Shown here piece by piece: positions 1 through 9,204 of a DNA stretch of 64,000 nt. Position 1 is the stretch's first letter; each line of letters starts with the position of its first letter. Source of the DNA: an uncultured Cohaesibacter sp. (GTDB taxonomy: Bacteria; Pseudomonadota; Alphaproteobacteria; Rhizobiales; Cohaesibacteraceae). The stretch spans positions 1,590,775 through 1,654,774 of the forward strand of contig NZ_OY781091.1 of the NCBI RefSeq assembly GCF_963676275.1. Reading direction: 5' to 3'. The position numbers and the translations under genes are program-made. A model generated the notes under the pieces. It searched no databases, was not told the origin of the DNA, and worked only from the letters and a program-made list of their open reading frames with translations.

Positions 1-2
1 CG

Positions 3-707
3 GACCGCACCCTGCTGACCAAAACCAACTGCGAGGTCATTCGCGAAGTCATGACCGGCATCATCCGATATACCAAAGAGGCGATTGTGATCCTTATCAC
101 CAATCCGCTCGATACCATGGTGTATATTGCCGAAAATGAATTCGGATATCCCAAGGGGCGCGTGTTCGGCACCGGAACGATGCTGGATTCAGCCCGCCTG
201 CGCAAGCTGATCGCCGATACCTATCAGGTCGATCCCAAATCCGTCTCCGGCTATATGATGGGCGAACATGGCAGCACCGCATTCCCGGTTCTCAGCCATG
301 TTTCGATCGGTGGTATTGCCTTTGCCGAGATCGACAAATTCCTCGAGGCCAAGGCGGACATTCGGGATCCGGAAATTGTCAAGAGCCGCATTATTTCAGC
401 CGCTTACGAAGTGTTTAACGGCAAGGGCTGGACCAACGCCGGCGTTGCCCAGTCGGCCATCACCATGGCACGGGCGGTTCTGTTGGATGAGCGCAGCATC
501 TATCCTGCTTCAACCACCTTGCACGGGCAATATGGTCATGACGGCGATGTCGCCCTCAGCATGCCCTGCATCATTGGCCGGGAAGGGATCCTGAAGCAAT
601 TGCCCGTTGCCCTCAATGAATGGGAAGAGAAAAAGCTCCATGAGTCGATTGCCTTCATAAAGGCCACCATGCAGGACGCCAAAACCGGCCCTGACAAGGT
701 CAAGTGA
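3..707 (+). CDS. ldh: L-lactate dehydrogenase, C-terminal part (5' end outside window)
   Basis: The frame is open from the window edge, so the gene starts upstream and about 235 codons are visible of roughly 310-320 usual for the family. The enzyme interconverts L-lactate and pyruvate with NAD(H) in the cytoplasm. The visible part has the family's ITNPLD stretch after the Rossmann region and the catalytic histidine in GYMMGEHGST, followed by the substrate-domain helices. An internal ATG at 51 is not the start, because conserved sequence (NCEVIREVMTGI) continues upstream of it. Malate dehydrogenase is the main alternative, but the GEHGST context and the GTGTMLDSARLR segment fit L-LDH better. 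No co-directional partner follows. Confidence 0.9.
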   Translation, partial: DRTLLTKTNCEVIREVMTGIIRYTKEAIVILITNPLDTMVYIAENEFGYPKGRVFGTGTMLDSARLRKLIADTYQVDPKSVSGYMMGEHGSTAFPVLSHVSIGGIAFAEIDKFLEAKADIRDPEIVKSRIISAAYEVFNGKGWTNAGVAQSAITMARAVLLDERSIYPASTTLHGQYGHDGDVALSMPCIIGREGILKQLPVALNEWEEKKLHESIAFIKATMQDAKTGPDKVK

Positions 708-758
708 AGCTACCGGCAACTCATGACAACCCATGGCGGCTCATGGCAGTAAACAAAA

Positions 759-787
759 TCTGCGGCAATTGATAAGCTTGCCGCAGA
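759..787 (-). terminator. Intrinsic terminator of the DUF2062 gene
   Basis: A 10-bp perfect inverted repeat (TCTGCGGCAA / TTGCCGCAGA, 9-nt loop) is followed on the minus strand by a U-rich tail (ATTTTGTTT). It lies about 80 nt past the stop of the minus-strand DUF2062 gene. Confidence 0.6.
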
Positions 788-867
788 TCAGGGCGCCTCA
801 GAAAAGGCCCTTAGCCAACGGCACCCGCGCAACTTGCTTTGAAAACAGAATGTTGCTGAGGAGCGGT

Positions 868-1476
868 CTAGCCGCTCGTTGCCTTGGAGGCGATTTCGGC
901 ATGCTCGGCCAGTTCCTTGCGCCAGCGTCCGGCCTCGAAGGCCTTCTGCGCCAGATAGGCCTTGCGGCGATGCTGATAGGAACGGGCAGCCTGACGGGTC
1001 AGATAATAGAAGATCAGCGCGACAGCAAAACCGACAGGAACCGCACCCACCGCCATGATCTTGATCGTCGGCAGGATGGCCGAGAGAGACTGCGACAGCA
1101 AACCATGTTGCAAGGCATGGATCTTGTGATGCAGAATCGGCTGGCCCAGGATCATGCATCCGGTGGAGTAGGTGGCGCTCCAGATGAAGGGGAAGGTCAG
1201 AGGATTGCCCACCGCCGTTCCAACGGCTGCGGCCAGCAAATTGCCGCCAATCGCGAAGGCTATGGTCCAGGCTATGATGAAATGGAAGCCGAGAAAGGGC
1301 GTGAAGGACGTGAATACCCCCGCCGCAACTCCTGCTGCAATCGCATAGGGCGAACCGGTCAGGCGTAAAACCCGCTTGATATAATAGATTCCAGAGCGCT
1401 TCCAGCTGCGGCGCGGCCACAGCAGAACCCTGACGCGTTCAGCGAAATTGGGTTTATTCTTCCGACCAAATATCAC
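868..1476 (-). CDS. DUF2062 domain membrane protein
   Basis: This 202-residue protein matches the DUF2062 family. It has a basic N-terminus (residues 1-35, rich in R/K), then hydrophobic segments with the family hallmark PYAIAAGVAAGVFTSFTPFLG, and a second glycine-rich hairpin (AAAVGTAVGNPLTFPFIW). A third hydrophobic stretch lies near residues 125-150, before a basic cytoplasmic tail. It is probably an inner-membrane protein. The function of the family is not established. The gene is monocistronic, read against both neighbours, and ends in its own terminator. Confidence 0.85.
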   Translation of the reverse strand: MIFGRKNKPNFAERVRVLLWPRRSWKRSGIYYIKRVLRLTGSPYAIAAGVAAGVFTSFTPFLGFHFIIAWTIAFAIGGNLLAAAVGTAVGNPLTFPFIWSATYSTGCMILGQPILHHKIHALQHGLLSQSLSAILPTIKIMAVGAVPVGFAVALIFYYLTRQAARSYQHRRKAYLAQKAFEAGRWRKELAEHAEIASKATSG

Positions 1477-1909
1477 GGTTTCCAGTCTCTTTCTTCTTTT
1501 TTTAGCAAAACCGATGTGCCAAATGGCACCAATTGCCGGTCCACCTTAGCCAGCAGGACAGAACATAGCACACAAAGTCACTATTTTCCTTAACAGACAA
1601 ACACAATTTCTCTGTGTTTCTCGGTTTTAAGAAGGGACACCTTTTATCTGTCGATACAACAAGCCATATGTCTTTTGAACAGGGCCTTTTCAAGAGGTCA
1701 ACGTCACAGTGCTGCACCCTTGGATATGGGTTTATTCCGGTCTTAGAGCGCTTGCAATCTATTTTAGGTAAGAGACAGGCAAATGGTGAATAAATCGATG
1801 TCGAGGGTTATATTCCTCACCTTTTTGGCAGCGAAAAGCCTAATCGGTGTGGATCTAGTGGGCATTTGCTATAAAGAAGAAATGTAGAACAATACCGGGT
1901 GTAAACAAT
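1477..1909. other. Intergenic region with two dyads
   Basis: No supportable gene lies in these 433 bases; the only long frame (1502-1717, minus) has no recognisable protein character. Two dyads are visible: GTGCCA-aa-TGGCAC at 1516-1529, close upstream of the DUF2062 start, and AAACACA-7 nt-TGTGTTT at 1599-1619. Promoters for the divergent flanking genes must lie here, and the dyads are candidate operators. Confidence 0.4.
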
Positions 1910-2503
1910 TTGGATTATTTCAATAAGGGGGAAGGTGAAAAACAGGCCGCTTTTGCTGCAAAAAGAGACCTGATTTTGCGCCCGCTCATTCGATATCTGG
2001 CTGCCAAGGGAGTAACGCCGACAGCGATAAGCTTCGTCGGAGTGTTTTTCGCTGCCTTTGCTGTTGCGATGCCCGCCAGCCTTTGGGAGTTTTCAGCTGC
2101 AGGCTTTATCCTCTATGTGCTGATGGATGGTTTGGATGGCCCGCTGGCCCGCTGGACAAAGGCTGAGAGCGAGGCTGGCTCGCTGGTCGATATCTTTGCC
2201 GACCAGTTTGGTGTCGTCCTCGTCGCACTGGCAGCAATCCTCTGGCTGGACGCCGATATTCTGGCCAATGTGCTGTTTGCCTTTTTCTACAGTCACACCG
2301 TCTATCTGATGGTGATCTGCAATCTTTTTTCCCTGCGCATGCCCTATGTGATCAGGGTTAAATATCTGTATTTCATCGTCTATATCAGCTCGCTCTATTT
2401 TGAGAACAGCCAGCCGGTCAACCTGTTTGCCATGGTGTTTCTGGCCTATTATCTGGTCTATTTTGCGCTGTTGTTCCGGATCATACTCAAGCGGGATCGG
2501 TGA
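1910..2503 (+). CDS. CDP-alcohol phosphatidyltransferase family protein
   Basis: An integral membrane enzyme of 197 residues that should transfer a phosphatidyl or phospho-alcohol group from a CDP-alcohol to an acceptor. The catalytic signature D-G-x2-A-R-x8-G-x3-D-x3-D is complete at about residues 75-98 (DGPLAR ... G ... D ... D). About six hydrophobic segments follow the usual topology. The start is a TTG with no strong Shine-Dalgarno; no better in-frame start was found before the conserved region. The acceptor (glycerol-P, serine, inositol-P or other) cannot be told from sequence. The next gene, 190 bp downstream on the same strand, is a PHP-type phosphoesterase, which may act in the same pathway. 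Confidence 0.85.
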   Translation: MDYFNKGEGEKQAAFAAKRDLILRPLIRYLAAKGVTPTAISFVGVFFAAFAVAMPASLWEFSAAGFILYVLMDGLDGPLARWTKAESEAGSLVDIFADQFGVVLVALAAILWLDADILANVLFAFFYSHTVYLMVICNLFSLRMPYVIRVKYLYFIVYISSLYFENSQPVNLFAMVFLAYYLVYFALLFRIILKRDR

Positions 2504-2696
2504 GAAAACTGGCGCTGGCCGGATGAGGGACCCAGCGGCGCGTGGTAGAGCTTATCCTTTGGCATGGATCGCAAAGCTTTGAGCTGCTTTTTTGCAGGCG
2601 ATGCAGTAAAAGGCTGGCTTGCGAGTGAGCCAGTTGATACAATTGTGACAAGGCGCTGACCTGTTCCGATGGGCGCCGTGGAGAGGACATTTCTTG

Positions 2697-3581
2697 ATGG
2701 GGATCTGTGAGCCATATAAGACCCTTGCGATTGATACGCATTTTCATGCCAATGTCTTTCGGCGTCCTCATGCCAGACGCAGACGAATAGCCGAGCAGCT
2801 TGCGCGTCGGGTCAGGCATCTGGATGGTCTTTGCTCCACCGAACATGCCTACAAGAATCCGCTGGAAGCTTATGATTTTCTTTGCGATATGGCCGCCCAT
2901 CATCATCTCGACCTGACGATCATTGCAGCCGTTGAAAATATTTCCAGAGAAGGGGTGGAGGTGATCCAGCTGTTTGAAAGTCGGGCCGCGCTGGTGAGCG
3001 CCCTGAAGCAATATCCGGCTTTCTCATGGTCCATAGATGACGCGATGGCTATGCAGTCTTCAGACTGCGTGACCATCCTGCCGCATCCTTTCTCTCCCAG
3101 CACAACGGGTATCGTCAGCGGAATCGGTCTGGAACGAGCATCCGGCATGCTCTCCCATTTCGACTATATCGAAATGTCGAACGGCTCCTTTCTGGAAGTG
3201 CCACTAGAGGCTCTGCCGCGCACGAAATTCAGGGATCAGGTGGAGAAGACGACGCAATTCCCTGAGGAACTGCTTCCCGTCGGAGTCGGCCGCAGCTATG
3301 GTTCTGACGCCCATCGGCCAGAGGATATCAATCTGTTCTCGTCTCTGGTCATGAACCGTGATGAGACCATCTTTTCGGCCCTGACCACCCGCCGGGACCT
3401 GCTGCCGATCACGCGCACGATTGCCGATTTTCGCGCGGTCAGCAAGATTTCGCGCAGCCTCCTGACCTCCAGCATCGAGTTTATGCAAAAGCAGGACTAT
3501 AAAATCACCAACCGGCCCCTCAATGACAACAAGGGGCGAAAGGCGCGCTCAAGACGGGTGCGCAGTCGCCTGCTTGGCTAG
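2697..3581 (+). CDS. PHP-domain metal-dependent phosphoesterase
   Basis: A 294-residue protein with PHP-family metal-site motifs in order: DTHFHAN near residue 16 (matching D-x-H-x-H), STEH about 35 residues later, LPHPF in the middle and GSDAH near residue 200. It should be a cytoplasmic phosphoesterase or related hydrolase using two or three metal ions; the substrate is unknown. ATG at 2697 is preferred over the adjacent TTG at 2694 because GGAGAGGA (2680-2687) is better spaced. The C-terminus is very basic (NKGRKARSRRVRSRLLG), which may favour nucleic acid or membrane contact. It follows the CDP-alcohol transferase gene on the same strand. Confidence 0.75.
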   Translation: MGICEPYKTLAIDTHFHANVFRRPHARRRRIAEQLARRVRHLDGLCSTEHAYKNPLEAYDFLCDMAAHHHLDLTIIAAVENISREGVEVIQLFESRAALVSALKQYPAFSWSIDDAMAMQSSDCVTILPHPFSPSTTGIVSGIGLERASGMLSHFDYIEMSNGSFLEVPLEALPRTKFRDQVEKTTQFPEELLPVGVGRSYGSDAHRPEDINLFSSLVMNRDETIFSALTTRRDLLPITRTIADFRAVSKISRSLLTSSIEFMQKQDYKITNRPLNDNKGRKARSRRVRSRLLG

Positions 3582-3727
3582 GCGCGTTGTTATCCGGAAC
3601 CACCTGTGATGGGCTTCCTCAAGTGCCACCGCGCTCTTGATCGCGGATATTGCGCCACGGAACTCTTTTCTCCCCATGCAAGCAATAGCCGTTCATACAA
3701 TGCCCATGCGAGCAATGACAGCAAAGA

Positions 3728-3804
3728 AAAGGCTCGAAGCATAAAGCTCCGAGCCTTTCCGTTCAGCGTCAAAAGGCAGGGTGCTTTGAACACCCCGCCC
3801 TTTT
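3728..3804 (-). terminator. Tandem terminator hairpins after the orphan binding-protein gene
   Basis: Reading the minus strand past the stop at 3812, there is first an imperfect hairpin (about 3771-3804, AAAAGG...GGGGTG / CACCC...CCTTTT). A perfect one follows: AAAGGCTCG / CGAGCCTTT (3728-3758) with the tail TTCTTTGC. Together they form a strong stop. Confidence 0.7.
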
Positions 3805-3811
3805 CCCCTCG

Positions 3812-5095
3812 TTAATTTCTCTCTTTTTCAAGAGCTTCGTTGATGCCGTTAACGATCTCTTCTGCAGCTTCTTCAGCGGTCATTTCGCCATAAGCAAACA
3901 TTTCGATCGTATCACCAAAGGCTTCCTCTACCTTCGGATAGTCGAAATATGCGGAAATGGCAGGACCGGTGGCTTCCAGAACCAGATTGTGGGCTTTCAG
4001 CAGAACCGGCTCAATAGCGCCTTTGTCCATCAGATGCTTGAAGGAAACCTTGGAAGCCGGGATACCGCGGGTGGTGCCGAGGATGTCGGCTGCGCCTTTA
4101 TCATTCAGCAGGCAGTTGACGACTTCAGCAGCTGCTTTCGGATTCTTCGAATTCTTGGAGATCGAGAACAGCATGGAAGGTTTACGGAATACGCCGTCGT
4201 TGGTTGCGTCAGCATTCTTCAGGATCGGAGCAGGAACCAGTTCCTGACCTTCCTTCATAGGATCGGCAATCTTGTGATAGGTGGTATCCCACTGATAGGT
4301 ACCGGCGATGCGGCCGTCGGCCCATTTCGGATCTTCGTGAAGCGGAACGTTGGCACCAGCAGCAGCAACGGTCTTCCAAGGCACGATGACTTTTTCGTCG
4401 GTGAATTTCTTGTAGAGATTCAAACCATCAATAAAGTCTTCCTTGGTGAAGTTCAGAGCCAAGGTGTCAGGATCGATCATCGTGACGCCTTTTTTCTGAA
4501 CGATATAGGCGCGGATCAGACCGCGAGCGTCAAGACCATGAGAGGTGAGGCCGGTTGCTTCATATGGATAGTAATCTTCACCGAGTTTTTCCTGGAAGAC
4601 TTTTGCAGCCGCAATCAGATCATCCCAGGATTTCGGCAGAGGCAGCCCAGCCTTGTCGAAAGTGGTCTTGTTGAACCAAGGCACGCGACCGGTGATGGAA
4701 AGCGGCAGGCCCTGCAGATGACCCTTGACGGATGCGGATTCCAGTTCGCTGTCAGCCCACTGGCTCAGGTCGATAATGTCTTTATAATCATTCAGATCGG
4801 CAAAACCGGTGCCTTCTTTGGTAAAGAGGGGCAGCCAAGGCCAGTTGATCTGCATGATGTCGGCTTCGGTGCTGCCGGCAAGCTGCACGGTGATTTTGGC
4901 CAGATGGCCGTTCCAGCTGGTGAACTCAGGTGCAATCGAGTGACCCAGTTTTTCACCGCAATATTTCAGTGCTTCCTGAGTGGCTTCATGGCGGCTGTTG
5001 CCACCCCACCAGGACATGCGCAGATCAGCAGCATTGGCGACAGAAAGACTGGTAGCGGCCATCAGAGTGGCCAAAATCGTCATCTTAAGTTTCAC
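3812..5095 (-). CDS. ABC transporter substrate-binding protein, carbohydrate (family 1) type
   Basis: A 427-residue periplasmic solute-binding protein. The start is taken as GTG at 5095: AAGGGAGG lies 5 nt upstream, and the protein then begins with a classic signal peptide (MKLKMTILATLMAATSLSVANA, cleavage before ADL). The mature N-terminus (LRMSWWGGNSRHEATQEAL) and the later NKTTFDKAGLPLPKSWDDL and FRKPSMLFSISKNSKNPKAAAEVVN stretches are typical of sugar-binding proteins of ABC importers. No permease or ATPase gene is adjacent, so it is an orphan component. Ligand unknown. Confidence 0.85.
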   Translation of the reverse strand: MKLKMTILATLMAATSLSVANAADLRMSWWGGNSRHEATQEALKYCGEKLGHSIAPEFTSWNGHLAKITVQLAGSTEADIMQINWPWLPLFTKEGTGFADLNDYKDIIDLSQWADSELESASVKGHLQGLPLSITGRVPWFNKTTFDKAGLPLPKSWDDLIAAAKVFQEKLGEDYYPYEATGLTSHGLDARGLIRAYIVQKKGVTMIDPDTLALNFTKEDFIDGLNLYKKFTDEKVIVPWKTVAAAGANVPLHEDPKWADGRIAGTYQWDTTYHKIADPMKEGQELVPAPILKNADATNDGVFRKPSMLFSISKNSKNPKAAAEVVNCLLNDKGAADILGTTRGIPASKVSFKHLMDKGAIEPVLLKAHNLVLEATGPAISAYFDYPKVEEAFGDTIEMFAYGEMTAEEAAEEIVNGINEALEKERN

Positions 5096-5430
5096 AGGAA
5101 CCTCCCTTGGGTATACAGCTAAGATGCATTTATGAGCTGACAAAAGCTGAAGTCACATGATTGAGATTGAGCAGCATTCCGTCGGCAAACTATTCACTTC
5201 AGTGATCCGTTTCTCGATAGCGCGACAAATTCGGATGATGTGCGAAATGCCAAAGAGCATTTCCAGCCGTCATTCATTCGATATCACGCCTGAATGGAGA
5301 TTGGATTACAATCCCAAGGCGTTTTCGTCCCGCTATGCACTTCCTCACGCTGGGCTGTGAGCCTGGCCCCAACCCTTATTCAAATATATGATATGATTAT
5401 ACAAAATATATGGCCCATGAACATGGATAA

Positions 5431-5565
5431 ACCTGTAATTTCGCAGGGTCGAAAATCTACGATTCTCTCCATGCACATGGCGTCATTTGCTTCTTTGAAG
5501 ATGATCAGACTGAAATGGCGGAAAAGCTCGAAACAGGCCTGCGATTATTCCCGTCAGACTGTTAA
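5431..5565 (+). pseudogene. Possible remnant of a protein C-terminus
   Basis: The frame 5431-5565 has no start codon and follows a stop at 5428, yet reads like a real C-terminal segment (SKIYDSLHAHGVICFFEDD then TEMAEKLETGLRLFPSDC-stop). It has a balanced amphipathic composition, unlike the overlapping frames. It may be the tail of a gene whose 5' part was lost. I do not recognise the family. Confidence 0.25.
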
Positions 5566-5802
5566 TGAGTGAGGGAAGATAAGGTTAGGCCAAGAAACAG
5601 GGCGTTTTGGGCAGGGCTGAATCGGCCTGTGGCAAAGGCCGTAGGTGGGATTTCCAAGATATCAAACGAAAAGAGGGGCTTTCTTTCAAGCGATGTAGCA
5701 AGTTAGCGGCAACATCCGGACGGATTTGATAGATAAAAACCTGAAAATTCGTCAGTGATCTTAGTTTGCCAAATAAAACAACGGGTAAAGGCGTGCCTTT
5801 GA

Positions 5803-6036
5803 GCCCCTTTGGCTGATTTCCTGATGTCTGGTTATTCTGGCGCTGCCATTTTTGTTGAGCATTATTGGGATCGCTATTTGCAGAAAATGGTCGAGCGTAA
5901 GTCGCGCCGCCATTGATGAGAGCGAAGATCATCTGCGCCAGATCAGTGCGATTTCACTGCCCGCTTGAAAGCGCGCGTTGAGATTTTACACTACTATGAC
6001 GAAAAGTCCTTGACCTGCAACCGTTTCTGCCGCTGA
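5803..6036 (+). pseudogene. Possible frameshifted gene remnant
   Basis: Protein-like sequence continues through the three forward frames in turn: APLADFLMSGYSGAAIFVEH...RYLQKMVERKS (5803-5916), AAIDESEDHLRQISA (within about 5900-5970) and FTARLKARVEILHYYDEKSL...CNRFCR-stop (to 6036). Joining them needs two frameshifts. The last part faintly resembles the helix-turn-helix start of transposase/integrase proteins, but this is too short to assign. Confidence 0.25.
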
Positions 6037-6155
6037 GACCCGGCGTCCTTTGGGGCTGTAGAGCGCTTGTTTTTGTGATAAAGCGTAGATGAGAGGCCCG
6101 ATTTGCCCGGATTGGCAGCCCGGACGGACTTTTCAATCCGTCCTAGAGCGATAAT

Positions 6156-8222
6156 TCAGGCCCAGATTACCTCGGCATCCAGACTTTCCGGCAACCGCGA
6201 ACTCATCAGGCGCTGATGGCTTGTCGTCATCAGCTCAATCAGATTGTCCAGCGGGACAGGGCGCGAATAGAGATAGCCCTGATACTGATCACAATGGTTC
6301 ATCCGCAGCCATGCCAGTTGATCAACCGTTTCGACACCTTCGGCGACAGCAGAAATGCCAATCAGCCGGCAAAGGGAGAGAATCAGGTTGATCACCGAAC
6401 TCTGGTCCTCGATCATATTCACGAAGGAACGATCAACCTTGAGACTTGAGATCGGATAATCCTGAATATAGGCGAGGTTTGAATATCCTGTTCCGAAATC
6501 GTCAACGGCGATCGAAAAGCCGGCGCGACACAGATCCATCAGGATGGCTTTCGCATCAAAACCAACGCCCATCAGCATGCTTTCAGTGATTTCGATCTCG
6601 ATCTTGTCTGCCGGACATCCGCTTTTGGCAAGCGCACATTTGAGGCGATGAACGAAGTCAGGGCGCTCGAACTGCTTGGGAGAGATATTGATGGAAATCG
6701 GAATGTTATATCCCAGGCGCGCAATGGTGCGTTGGTCCTTGCCGGCCCGATCCGCAATCCAGTCGCCAACCCGATGGATAAGCCCGGTATCCTCCAGCGC
6801 ACCGATGAAATCGCCCGGAAAAACCAGACCCTTCTCCGGATGCTGCCAGCGCATCAGGGCTTCGGCGCTGACAATCTCCTGCGTCTGGCAGTCAACGCGC
6901 GGTTGATAGAAAAGGCAGAATTCTTCATTCTCGACCGCCCGCACGAGATCTTTCTCAAGAGCACGCTTGGCCAGAGCCGCTTGCTGTAAGGCCGGGCGAT
7001 AGAAACGATAGGTGTTGCGTCCGCTATCCTTGGCATCGTGTAATGCCAAATCGCAATGGCGCAGCAATGTCGGAAGGTCTCGGCCATGCTCGGGGAACAA
7101 TACCAGCCCGATACTGGCATTGGCGCTTAGAATATGATCGCCGACCGTGCATTCCTCATTGATGCTGGCCAGAATGGTCTGGCAGCGGATATCAAGATCT
7201 GTCGTCGAGCGATAAGGCGCCAGAATCACGAACTCATCGCCGCCAAGGCGCGCAATCTGTTCTGTTTCTTGCAACGACATTTCAAGCTGGGAAGCAACAT
7301 GCTTGAGCAGTGCATCGCCTGATGGATGGCCGAGCGTCTCGTTGATGGCCTTGAAATGATCAAGACCGACAATCATCAGCACCAGCCGCTCATTTTCCTG
7401 AAAAGCGCTCTGGATCCGCTCTGGATAATGGGAATTGACATAATTGCGGTTATGCAAGCCGGTCAGCATGTCATAATGCGCCAGATAGCGCACCCGGCTT
7501 TCCTTTTCCTTGAGCTCGGTAACATCGGTTTCGGTGATGATGCAGGCATTTTGCCCTGTCAGGCCGTCGAAGCCGCGCATACCGGTGATTTCATGCCAGC
7601 GCTTGCCATCCTTGGTATGGACTTCACAGATCTTCGAAATCGTGCGGCCCTTGGCAATATTGCGTAGGAATTTGTCGTGGTCGGACTTTCTGGCAAAACG
7701 GTCGCGCATTTCCAGTGACGTATCACCATAGGTCTCAAGCGCTGCCGGATTGTTGTAAAGAGGTTTGCCGCGCATGTTGAAGAGAGAAACGCAGACCGGG
7801 ATGTGATTGAGCGCTTCAGCGCTTCTGATCTGTTCGGGCATGCGATCAAAGTCGGCTGTGGCCTCGAATCTCAGGCCATAACGCCCGTCGGGCAATTCAT
7901 GGCCCGAAATATGGATATGATAGGGGCAGGGCTTGCCTTCGGGATAAAGGGTCCAGAGTTCACGGAAAGTCTGGCCATTTTCTTTTGCTGCGTCCCGATA
8001 TTTCTTCATGCGCTCGGCAACGGAACTGCTGATATCCTCGCTCAGATCGCGAGATAGCAATTCCTCTATGGATTTGGCTTGCCAAAGCTTGCAAGCAGCT
8101 TCGTTTGCCCAAACAAGCTGTGTCGAGTCAAGATCAAATACCCAAAGTGGCATCGATAACGTAAGCATATCAGACGTACTGAATATTTCTTTTTCGCGGG
8201 TATTTGGAGAGACTCGCTTCAT
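6156..8222 (-). CDS. PAS-PAS-GGDEF-EAL cyclic-di-GMP signalling protein
   Basis: A 688-residue protein with two N-terminal PAS-like sensor domains (about 20-130 and 135-235), a GGDEF domain (about 245-405) and an EAL domain (about 415-670). The GGDEF motif is intact (RLGGDEFVIL), but no RxxD inhibitory site is visible five residues before it. The EAL domain keeps EALMRW, the metal and catalytic residues in NISPKQF, EIEITES, DDFGTG and LKVDRSF, and AEGVET, so phosphodiesterase activity is likely and cyclase activity possible. No transmembrane segment or signal peptide is seen; it is probably cytoplasmic. ATG at 8222 follows a 380-bp AT-rich upstream region. Confidence 0.92.
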   Translation of the reverse strand: MKRVSPNTREKEIFSTSDMLTLSMPLWVFDLDSTQLVWANEAACKLWQAKSIEELLSRDLSEDISSSVAERMKKYRDAAKENGQTFRELWTLYPEGKPCPYHIHISGHELPDGRYGLRFEATADFDRMPEQIRSAEALNHIPVCVSLFNMRGKPLYNNPAALETYGDTSLEMRDRFARKSDHDKFLRNIAKGRTISKICEVHTKDGKRWHEITGMRGFDGLTGQNACIITETDVTELKEKESRVRYLAHYDMLTGLHNRNYVNSHYPERIQSAFQENERLVLMIVGLDHFKAINETLGHPSGDALLKHVASQLEMSLQETEQIARLGGDEFVILAPYRSTTDLDIRCQTILASINEECTVGDHILSANASIGLVLFPEHGRDLPTLLRHCDLALHDAKDSGRNTYRFYRPALQQAALAKRALEKDLVRAVENEEFCLFYQPRVDCQTQEIVSAEALMRWQHPEKGLVFPGDFIGALEDTGLIHRVGDWIADRAGKDQRTIARLGYNIPISINISPKQFERPDFVHRLKCALAKSGCPADKIEIEITESMLMGVGFDAKAILMDLCRAGFSIAVDDFGTGYSNLAYIQDYPISSLKVDRSFVNMIEDQSSVINLILSLCRLIGISAVAEGVETVDQLAWLRMNHCDQYQGYLYSRPVPLDNLIELMTTSHQRLMSSRLPESLDAEVIWA

Positions 8223-8603
8223 GAGTATTATCCAATGGCTCTTTTGTTTATATTTGTACGCGCACGAACGAATAGTTGCACTGTTTGTTGCGGAGAATGT
8301 TCTTGGTTGAAGTTTTCAACCAAAGTTAATTTACACGCAATCCTCCACCCTATATTGCTTGACACAATTAAACGGTATCATAAGTAAATAATAATTTAAG
8401 TTGCAATTGACAAATAACATAACTGCTTCAAAGAGCTGGGCAGGATTGTTTTCCGATGTTTTTGTACCTGTAAAAAATAACAATACTAAACTGGCGCGCG
8501 TTTCTTGTCATGGTTATCGAAGTGTTTATATTGATCAATACTGTATCAAATTATGTCGCGCTTCGGCGAAGTTAGTATCTTGTTAGCAATAAATGGAAAA
8601 GAA
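8223..8603. other. AT-rich intergenic region
   Basis: These 381 bases separate the GGDEF-EAL start from the acetyltransferase stop. The DNA is clearly more AT-rich than the flanking genes. No coding frame, repeat or terminator can be supported; it presumably carries the promoter of the minus-strand GGDEF-EAL gene. Confidence 0.35.
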
Positions 8604-9128
8604 TTATTCAAAATGCCATTTTGTTGCATTTAGCGCCGACCATTCCATGACCTCCACCTCAACCGGGTAGCCGTTCAGGAGTTCCCGCTGCTTTCCTGCC
8701 AGATGTGCCCCATGGCGAAGATAGAAACGACGCGCTCCTTCATTGCCTACGACAACAGTAAGGGATGCGGTATTTTCTCCGCGTTTGACCAGTGCTGAGA
8801 AGGCGCAAGACAGCAAACGGGCGCCGATGCCGAGGCCGGTGAAAGAAGGGGCACAATGCAGCTTGTCAATAAAGGGGAGGGGGCGACAGAGGAGGGAAAT
8901 AAAGCCGACAAGCTCTCCGGTCGCCACCAGTCTGGCCTGAAGCACCAGATCCCGCTTGTCGATTTTGTGCCTTTGCCAACAGTCCGCAATATCGGCATGC
9001 ATTCGTTCGCGCATATAGGCCGGAGGCAGAAAACAGCGGTAGCTGCTGGCCCAGCTATCGGCTTGCAGTTGGGCAATGGCGGCAAAGTCTGATCGGTTGG
9101 CCGGGTGGATCGCGATCTCGGGTTGCAT
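8604..9128 (-). CDS. GNAT-family N-acetyltransferase
   Basis: A 174-residue GNAT-fold acetyl-CoA-dependent transferase. The N-terminal strand-helix (IAIHPANRSDFAAIAQLQADSWASSYR) is the usual GNAT start. The central LHCAPSFTGLGIGARLLSCAFSAL matches the acetyl-CoA pyrophosphate loop (Q/R-x2-G-x-G/A form), followed by SLTVVVGNEGARRFYLRHGAHLAG, the motif-B region. It lies 76 bp from the LysR gene on the same strand. Substrate unknown. Confidence 0.88.
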   Translation of the reverse strand: MQPEIAIHPANRSDFAAIAQLQADSWASSYRCFLPPAYMRERMHADIADCWQRHKIDKRDLVLQARLVATGELVGFISLLCRPLPFIDKLHCAPSFTGLGIGARLLSCAFSALVKRGENTASLTVVVGNEGARRFYLRHGAHLAGKQRELLNGYPVEVEVMEWSALNATKWHFE

Positions 9129-9204
9129 GAAAATGCCTCTGGGGGTGAAGAAGATTGGCCAATAGCGCTCTCGCCGATAGCATTCTGGCCAATCGCCTTA
9201 TGAT

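Larger units (their letters stand above)
5096..6155. other. One-kilobase gene-poor region
   Basis: No intact gene is supported between the binding-protein start and the end of the GGDEF-EAL gene. It contains an AT-rich stretch near 5384-5415, two short runs of protein-like sequence listed separately as remnants, and a hairpin GGACGGA / TCCGTCC (6122-6143) just past the stop of the GGDEF-EAL gene. That hairpin may be a weak terminator but lacks a U-run. Confidence 0.4.
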
